From Bacteroidales bacterium UBA4912 (GTDB taxonomy: Bacteria > Bacteroidota > Bacteroidia > Bacteroidales > Dysgonomonadaceae): 5,015 nt of DNA. The translations under genes and the position numbers were made by a program. Positions within the stretch are counted from its first letter, which is position 1. Every line of letters starts with the position of its first letter. Location: the NCBI GenBank assembly GCA_002398875.1, contig DHCC01000014.1, forward strand, positions 7,915-12,929, written 5' to 3'. Positions 1-5,015 of this stretch are shown one piece after another. Below the pieces are notes generated by a model. It searched no databases. It was not told the origin of the DNA and was given only the letters and a program-made list of their open reading frames with translations.

Positions 1-609
1 GAGGTCAACATTGAAATCAACAAAGGTGAATTTGTTGCCGTAATGGGTCCTTCAGGATGCGGTAAATCCACTATGCTAAATATCCTGGGACTGTTGGATA
101 ACCCAACCTCAGGAGAATATTACCTTAACGGAAAAGAAGTTTCTAAACTAAAAGAGAATCAGCGTACAAATCTAAGGAAAGGAGTTATCGGATTCGTATT
201 TCAGAGCTTCAACCTCATAGAGGAGCTTAATGTGTATGAAAACATTGAACTTCCCCTACTCTACATGAAAATGCCTGCTACAGAACGAAAGCAAAAAGTA
301 AAAGAGGCAATGGACAGAATGGCAATTTCTCATAGAGAAAAGCACTTTCCACAACAACTATCAGGTGGTCAACAACAACGTGTGGCTATTGCCCGTGCGG
401 TAGTAGCCAATCCTGATCTAATTCTTGCCGATGAACCTACCGGTAATCTGGACAGTAAAAATGGTGCAGAAGTGATGAATCTGCTTACAGATTTAAATCG
501 AGAAGGAACAACAATAGTAATGGTAACTCACAGTATGCACGACGCAGGTTATGCCGGAAGGATAATCAATTTATTCGATGGAAGAGTTGTGCCGGAAGTA
601 GTACTTTAA
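1..609 (+). CDS. ABC transporter ATP-binding subunit, MacB/LolD-like (5'-truncated by window edge)
   Basis: This is the cytoplasmic ATPase that would power the permeases encoded just downstream. The frame is open from base 1, so the ATG at 43 is internal: it sits immediately before the Walker A motif, and residues before it (EVNIEINKGEFVAV) are normal family sequence. About 25-30 N-terminal residues, including the A-loop, are expected upstream. Visible motifs are Walker A GPSGCGKST (46-72), the Q-loop glutamine in VFQ (202-204), signature LSGGQ (358-372), Walker B LILADE with catalytic Glu at 433-435, D-loop NLDS (445-456) and the switch histidine in VTHS (529-531). All key residues are intact. 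The 'PTGNLDS' and 'FNL' context is typical of the MacB/LolD/FtsE branch. The protein is a stand-alone ATPase, not fused to the permease as in E. coli MacB. It ends in TAA nine bases before the first permease gene. Family assignment is firm; the exported substrate is unknown. Confidence 0.96.
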   Translation, partial: EVNIEINKGEFVAVMGPSGCGKSTMLNILGLLDNPTSGEYYLNGKEVSKLKENQRTNLRKGVIGFVFQSFNLIEELNVYENIELPLLYMKMPATERKQKVKEAMDRMAISHREKHFPQQLSGGQQQRVAIARAVVANPDLILADEPTGNLDSKNGAEVMNLLTDLNREGTTIVMVTHSMHDAGYAGRIINLFDGRVVPEVVL

Positions 610-618
610 AAAAACAGG
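610..618 (+). promoter_or_regulatory. 9-base intergenic gap with weak A-rich ribosome-binding region
   Basis: The gap reads AAAAACAGG directly before the ATG at 619. AGG touches the start codon, too close to serve as a normal Shine-Dalgarno site, so initiation probably relies on the A-rich leader or on translational coupling to the ATPase gene. This fits Bacteroidetes, where strong Shine-Dalgarno sites are often absent. There is no room for a promoter or terminator. Confidence 0.4.
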
Positions 619-3024
619 ATGAAAAAGCTTAAGACTTCGTTACGAGCACTTCATAAGTTTCGCTTTTATACCATTGTCAACATTCTGGGACTGGCAATCA
701 GTCTGGCATGTGTAATTATCATTGCCAGATATGTACATCAGGAAACCAAAGTAAATAATTTTGCTACTGATCTTGATCGTACATACCTTCTCTCAATTGA
801 AGATCCCGAAAACAACAGGATACGTTTTGGTGGGTTTGCGACAAATGACATCAGTACTATAACTCTACCTCCACTGTTAAGAGATCCTTCTATTCAATAT
901 ATTTCGACTTTTATTGCTTTTGATGAGGATTATATTATTCAGAATAACAATCGCATTAATGTAAAAACAATAGCTGCAGACAGCCTGTTTTTCAAGATAC
1001 TCCCATACCCATTATTGCATGGCAGCAAAGAATTTACCTCTGCAAGTGATGTAATTATTACAGATAAGTTTGCGCAAAAAATGTTTGGCAAAGAGAATCC
1101 TGTTGGAGAGCGATTTCAATACTCAGCTGGTGATGAACTTGAAATCATTGGTGTTATTGGAAGTCCTGCTTCAAAATCCTTCCTCGATTTCGATTTACTT
1201 ATCAATAAAGAACAGCGTCAGTTTATGGCAATGCAGCCATATACAATGGCAATGCTTTACCCTAATAGTGATGCTAAAAAGCTGAATGAAAACAATAAAG
1301 AGTTGGTTGAACCCCTACTGTTTGCTCCCGGTACAGTTAGTATCCAATTGTTTCCACTTAGTGAATTTTATTTCGATAACACCCATGAATTCACTAATCT
1401 ATCGCGTGACACAACAGTATCAGTTTTCAATAAAGGGAATCGTAACTCCGTGTTGGTTCTATTGTTTGTAGGATTATTAATACTGTTAATCGGTATTTTT
1501 AATTTCATTAATATCTACACAGTCATTTCTCAAAAACGTGGAAAGGAATATGGTGTTAAACGATTGTTTGGTGCTCAAAATTATCACATTTTCTTTCAAA
1601 TATATCTAGAGGTACTTGTAATTACTGTCATCTCAATATCTTTAGCATGGCTTTTTATCGAAACAACTGAACCTGTATTGGCATCATATTTCGGTTTTAT
1701 AGTAATGCCGAACCTTAAATTCAGTATTTTGATCTCTCTGATTTTATTGCTTGTGCTTCCTTTTGTAGCCGTGCTCTATCCATACTTAAAATTCAGTCGC
1801 CCTGAACTTATAGATTCACTCAAATCGACTTCCAAAAAGGAATCATTAACATCACGTAAAACAATCCTTGCCATTCAGTATATTCTCTCACTTGCATTGA
1901 TTGTTGTTGCACTGTTTTTTACGAAACAATTAAATTATATGCTCAAAACAGATCCGGGCTACAATACCAAAGATGTTATTATGGCTCGTATGATGCATCG
2001 TGATATGAATGCTTTTAGAGGAATAGATATGGATTCATATTTTATGAAAATCAATGAGAATTCAGCTCTGATAAAAGAGAGAATGAATCAGTCGCCACTA
2101 TTCAATAACTGGGAATTCGGAATGCCAGTCTATAATCTTGAAGCAAGGACTGCTATAAAGCGAACCGACCATCAGAATTACAGTCAGGTAAACACTTTAA
2201 GAATGTCACCTGATTATCTTGAATTGGTTCAGTTCGATCTGATTAAAGGTCGATTATGGAATGACTCAGATACAGGCTCAGAACCTATTTGCATCATTAA
2301 TGAATCTGCTGCAAAACTATTTGGTATAGTAGATATTCAGAATGTTAAACTTGAATTTCAATACGAAAGGGATAAGATTGACAGACCACTTTATCAGGTT
2401 GTTGGTATAATAAAGGATTTCCAAACAGGACACCTCTCTAAAGCCACAACACCGGTAGTAATTCTATATACCAAAGAAGGATTTCATTTCGATTATCTCA
2501 TGGCGCGTTTTTTGCCGGGAAATATAGATGCGGCAATCAGTTATTTACAAACTCTGTACAAAGAGATAAACAACGGAGCTGAGTTCAACTACAGCCTGCT
2601 TGAAGATGAAATTGAAAACCTGTATCAGGAAGACAAAAGAGTGAAAAGAGTATATGTGCTGTTTTCATTAATTGCAATTTTCATTTCCTGCCTTGGACTC
2701 TTTGCCATCTCCCTGTTTGATATTCAGCAGAGATACCGAGAAATAGCGTTACGTAAGATTAATGGAGCAACGAGAAAAGATATTATGAATATTCTGCTTA
2801 AAAAATATATGTTGCTCCTGTTAGGGTCATTTATAATTTCCTTACCCCTATCCCATTTTGCTATCTATAAATATCTTGAAAATTTTGCCTATAAAGCATC
2901 TGTCTCATGGTGGTTATTTGCAATTGCAGGGATTATGGTGGTTGGAGTATCTCTTTTAACACTTACATGGCAAGTTAGAAAAGCGATGAGGATAAATCCT
3001 GTGGAGGCTTTAAAATCTGAATAA
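619..3024 (+). CDS. ABC transporter permease, MacB-like with two FtsX domains (permease 1)
   Basis: This is a complete 801-residue inner-membrane permease, normal length for the two-FtsX-domain family. By eye it has eight membrane segments: about 18-38, 277-299, 328-347, 369-390, 416-434, 680-700, 730-750 and 766-784. Two large extracytoplasmic MacB_PCD-like domains lie at about 39-275 and 435-678; the second carries the family motif VVGIIKDF (594-601), and IIGVI (176-180) is its counterpart in the first. The cytoplasmic loop after helix 2 has KEYGVKRLFGA (309-319), and the matching loop after helix 6 has REIALRKINGA (707-717), the typical FtsX coupling motif. The C-terminus NPVEALKSE is the classic family ending. 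Helix 1 contains NILGLAI (21-27). The segment after it is degenerate: the usual YDxxHxxADRIYRV is only recognisable as NNFATDLDRTYLL. It probably works with the upstream ATPase, either alone as a pseudo-dimer or with permease 2. Substrate unknown. Confidence 0.95.
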   Translation: MKKLKTSLRALHKFRFYTIVNILGLAISLACVIIIARYVHQETKVNNFATDLDRTYLLSIEDPENNRIRFGGFATNDISTITLPPLLRDPSIQYISTFIAFDEDYIIQNNNRINVKTIAADSLFFKILPYPLLHGSKEFTSASDVIITDKFAQKMFGKENPVGERFQYSAGDELEIIGVIGSPASKSFLDFDLLINKEQRQFMAMQPYTMAMLYPNSDAKKLNENNKELVEPLLFAPGTVSIQLFPLSEFYFDNTHEFTNLSRDTTVSVFNKGNRNSVLVLLFVGLLILLIGIFNFINIYTVISQKRGKEYGVKRLFGAQNYHIFFQIYLEVLVITVISISLAWLFIETTEPVLASYFGFIVMPNLKFSILISLILLLVLPFVAVLYPYLKFSRPELIDSLKSTSKKESLTSRKTILAIQYILSLALIVVALFFTKQLNYMLKTDPGYNTKDVIMARMMHRDMNAFRGIDMDSYFMKINENSALIKERMNQSPLFNNWEFGMPVYNLEARTAIKRTDHQNYSQVNTLRMSPDYLELVQFDLIKGRLWNDSDTGSEPICIINESAAKLFGIVDIQNVKLEFQYERDKIDRPLYQVVGIIKDFQTGHLSKATTPVVILYTKEGFHFDYLMARFLPGNIDAAISYLQTLYKEINNGAEFNYSLLEDEIENLYQEDKRVKRVYVLFSLIAIFISCLGLFAISLFDIQQRYREIALRKINGATRKDIMNILLKKYMLLLLGSFIISLPLSHFAIYKYLENFAYKASVSWWLFAIAGIMVVGVSLLTLTWQVRKAMRINPVEALKSE

Positions 3025-3039
3025 TTAAATCTTGAATAC
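3025..3039 (+). promoter_or_regulatory. 15-base gap between the two permease genes, no Shine-Dalgarno site
   Basis: The gap TTAAATCTTGAATAC contains no GGAGG-like element, no room for a promoter and no hairpin. Translation of permease 2 is therefore likely to depend on the AT-rich context or on coupling to permease 1, and the two genes should share a transcript. Confidence 0.35.
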
Positions 3040-5015
3040 ATGTTTACTCACTATCTCAAAATAGCCTGGAGAAATATTCTCAAGTACAAAACCCAAAGCA
3101 TCATAAGTGTTTTGGGGCTGGCTATTGGATTTACTGCATTCGCATTTACTTTGTCGTGGATAAGATATGAAAGAGGATACGATAAACATATAGCTAATGC
3201 TGACAGAATCTACAGAGTACTGGTTAAAGATTCTACTGCTTTAGGAGGTGTTGCAAAATATTCACCAAACGCATTGGCCGGGTATTTAAAGGAAACATTT
3301 CCTGAAGTTGAGGCTGTAACAGGTATATACTCATTTAAAAATGATTTCAAGGTTAATAATAAAATTTTACTCACTAAATGCAATTACATTAAAGCTGATA
3401 CTTCGTTTTTTCATGTTTTTTATCCCGATATAAAAATAGAGTATCCTGAAGTGATAGACAAACCTTACTATATCTTTTCAGAAAGCACTGCTTCAAAATT
3501 AGGGATTAATTACACCGACATCGGCAAAAGGATAGATTATCTGGATATCAACCTTTTGAGCATAGTCCCTGACCAATCAATACAAAGTAACATACCATTT
3601 GATATTGTATATATAGAAAAACAAGATCCTGATTTCGACAACGCCTGGGGTTATTATTCAGAATTCACTTATATTCTCGTCAAAAAGGACGCAAACATTA
3701 CCAATTTAGAAAACAAACTTAGTGAATTAACTGAACAAGTATATTCAAATGAATATACTTTTTCAAACAGAAAGATTCCATCCAAATTAGTTCCATTAAG
3801 AGAACTTCGTACAACCCACCCAGACAGTGAGGTTTCGATTAAATTTCAACATCTTCGATTATTTGCAGTAGCAGCAATGCTTGTAATCTTCTGTGCTTTT
3901 TTTAATTATCTGATGCTGTTTATCAATAAAATAAAACTACGCAGCCGTGCCTTAGCATTGCATAAAATTAATGGAGCTTTCACCTGCCAATTGCTATTAC
4001 TATTGTTTTGTGAATTTCTGTTACTACTCTTTACAGCATTACTTTTAGGATTGGTCTTTACAGAAATACTATATCCCTCATTTGTGAAATTTTCCATGAC
4101 AGAAGCACCAAAGTCATTCTTTATATTAGATGCTATTTTATTTGGATTTGCAATTCTAATCTTATCAATAATCTTCGCATATTTTCCAATAAAATATTTT
4201 GTAAAACATTACATAAAAGAAACAAAGGATAGGTTTACCCTAACAACTTTAGCCCTTCAACTAATCATCAGTATTCTACTTATTTTTTCAACAACAATAT
4301 TCATTTACCAATACAACTACCTAAATAGCAATTATATTGGCTTTAACCGATATAATATCAACACAATCTTTACCCAACCAAATGATCTGCCTATAGATGA
4401 AATTAAAAAGATTCCCGGCGTTGTAGATATGATTCGTTATGGAGGTGACTTCTTGCCTAAAAGTCATACCCGGATAATTTCAACAGAAGGTTCTAATTTA
4501 AGATACCAGTTATATCAGTTCGATATTTTCGGTCCTGAATTTGTGGATTTTTTTGATATAAATATTGTTGAAGGAAGAAATATACATGAAGGAGAAATAA
4601 ACGCCTTTTTAATAAATCAAACAGCATATCGTTTGCTTGCCCCGAACGATACTACTGATATATTACAAGCAAATGGCAGACAGGTGGTTGGCGTCGTACA
4701 GGATATGTATATAGACTCACCATTATTAACTGTATTACCTTCAGTTTATGGAATTCACGATCCACAACCCTGGGAGTTAGAATATCTGCAAGGTGGCACT
4801 AAAGCTTATGCTTACAAATATGATAAAGAATTGAGGTTTGAAACGGAAGATGCAATCAATAAATTTATAACTGAAGAAGTTGGCAACTCCGCTAGTTTTA
4901 TAAACATGGAAGAACTGTATTCTGAATATACAAAATCCGAAAGATACTTGCTCACATTATTAATAATTATGACCAGTGTTGCCATTCTTATAGCCATTTT
5001 CGGAATATACTCCAT
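3040..5015 (+). CDS. ABC transporter permease, divergent MacB-like/FtsX family (permease 2, 3'-truncated by window edge)
   Basis: The frame is open from the ATG at 3040 to the last base without a stop (658 full codons). The start is fixed by the N-terminal family pattern: MFTHYLKIAWRN (1-12), helix 1 with VLGLAIG (24-30), then YERGYDKHIANADRIYRV (43-60), much closer to consensus than in permease 1. Predicted membrane segments are about 20-41, 274-295, 318-343, 362-384, 403-423 and 637-658. Extracytoplasmic domains lie at about 43-273 and 424-636; the second holds NIVEGRN (508-514), FLINQTAYRL (523-532) and VVGVVQDM (549-556), all family-like. By comparison with permease 1 about 100 residues remain downstream, covering helices 7 and 8 and the C-terminal ending. 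The cytoplasmic motif after helix 2 reads RALALHKINGA (303-313), with Ala where the family usually has Glu. Helix 3 is extremely leucine-rich. It is a paralogue of permease 1, not a copy: similarity is visible only at motif level. It may form a heteromeric channel with permease 1 or a second transporter sharing the ATPase. Confidence 0.93.
   Translation, partial: MFTHYLKIAWRNILKYKTQSIISVLGLAIGFTAFAFTLSWIRYERGYDKHIANADRIYRVLVKDSTALGGVAKYSPNALAGYLKETFPEVEAVTGIYSFKNDFKVNNKILLTKCNYIKADTSFFHVFYPDIKIEYPEVIDKPYYIFSESTASKLGINYTDIGKRIDYLDINLLSIVPDQSIQSNIPFDIVYIEKQDPDFDNAWGYYSEFTYILVKKDANITNLENKLSELTEQVYSNEYTFSNRKIPSKLVPLRELRTTHPDSEVSIKFQHLRLFAVAAMLVIFCAFFNYLMLFINKIKLRSRALALHKINGAFTCQLLLLLFCEFLLLLFTALLLGLVFTEILYPSFVKFSMTEAPKSFFILDAILFGFAILILSIIFAYFPIKYFVKHYIKETKDRFTLTTLALQLIISILLIFSTTIFIYQYNYLNSNYIGFNRYNINTIFTQPNDLPIDEIKKIPGVVDMIRYGGDFLPKSHTRIISTEGSNLRYQLYQFDIFGPEFVDFFDINIVEGRNIHEGEINAFLINQTAYRLLAPNDTTDILQANGRQVVGVVQDMYIDSPLLTVLPSVYGIHDPQPWELEYLQGGTKAYAYKYDKELRFETEDAINKFITEEVGNSASFINMEELYSEYTKSERYLLTLLIIMTSVAILIAIFGIYS
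3737..3760. repeat. Perfect 11-bp inverted repeat inside permease 2, 2-base spacer
   Basis: The left arm AAGTATATTCA (3737-3747) and right arm TGAATATACTT (3750-3760) are exact reverse complements around AA. In RNA the innermost pair would open, leaving a 10-bp, mostly A-U stem with an AAAU loop. The right arm ends in TT and is followed by three more T residues (a run of five T at 3759-3763), so it resembles a weak intrinsic terminator. It lies within codons for QVYSNEYTF in the first extracytoplasmic domain. It may be chance in AT-rich DNA; the symmetry is seen, any function is conjecture. Confidence 0.5.

Noticed and set aside
43..609. ATG at 43 as the true start of the ATPase
   Set aside because: It is one residue before Walker A and would remove the first beta strands and the A-loop; the frame is open upstream with family-like sequence.
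1070..1471. Two short plus-strand open frames (1070-1285 and 1286-1471) as small genes
   Set aside because: They lie wholly inside permease 1 in another frame, their translations resemble no family I recognise, and the permease motifs run uninterrupted through the region.
2670..2679. Palindrome AATTGCAATT within permease 1 as an operator
   Set aside because: Ten-base palindromes of A and T are expected by chance here, and the site is deep inside a gene with no promoter context.
3906..4097. Minus-strand open frame as an antisense gene
   Set aside because: It is the shadow of the leucine-rich helices of permease 2; its Asn/Ser-rich translation reflects the antisense of hydrophobic codons.
4812..5015. 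Minus-strand open frame at the window end
   Set aside because: It is antisense to a region where permease 2 shows clear helix and domain pattern, and AT-rich DNA readily gives open frames this short.
3040..5015. Permease 2 as a pseudogene
   Set aside because: The frame is open for 658 codons with ordered helices and motifs in both halves; it merely runs off the window.

Overview
The window is one strand-consistent stretch of a bacterial operon, almost wholly coding, and encodes an ABC exporter-type machine of the MacB/LolCDE/FtsX (type VII) group. It holds the 3' part of an ATP-binding subunit gene (1-609, start lies before the window), a complete 801-residue permease gene (619-3024), and a second, divergent permease gene that begins at 3040 and is still open at the last base (658 codons seen). 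The gaps between genes are only 9 and 15 bases, so the three genes are very probably co-transcribed. Neither the operon promoter nor its terminator is in the window.

The sequence is visibly AT-rich and there is no good Shine-Dalgarno site before either internal start. Both permeases have the long two-FtsX-domain layout, about 800 residues with N-terminal motifs of the 'NILGLAI' and 'NADRIYRV' type. Such ATPase plus tandem permease clusters are typical of Bacteroidetes, so a member of that phylum, perhaps Bacteroidales, is the best guess. This is inference from family and style; no taxonomic marker gene is present.

The ATPase would energise the permeases from the cytoplasmic face. Each permease is predicted to have eight membrane segments in two four-helix halves, each half with a large extracytoplasmic (MacB_PCD-like) domain. 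In this superfamily ATP hydrolysis moves the periplasmic domains (mechanotransmission), to expel drugs, peptides or lipoproteins or to pass a signal. The substrate cannot be read from the sequence.

I do not see a clearly new system. The points worth a second look are the complementary loss of family motifs in the two permeases, the fact that all three genes share one reading frame with a single TAA between neighbours, and a perfect 11-bp inverted repeat inside the second permease gene.
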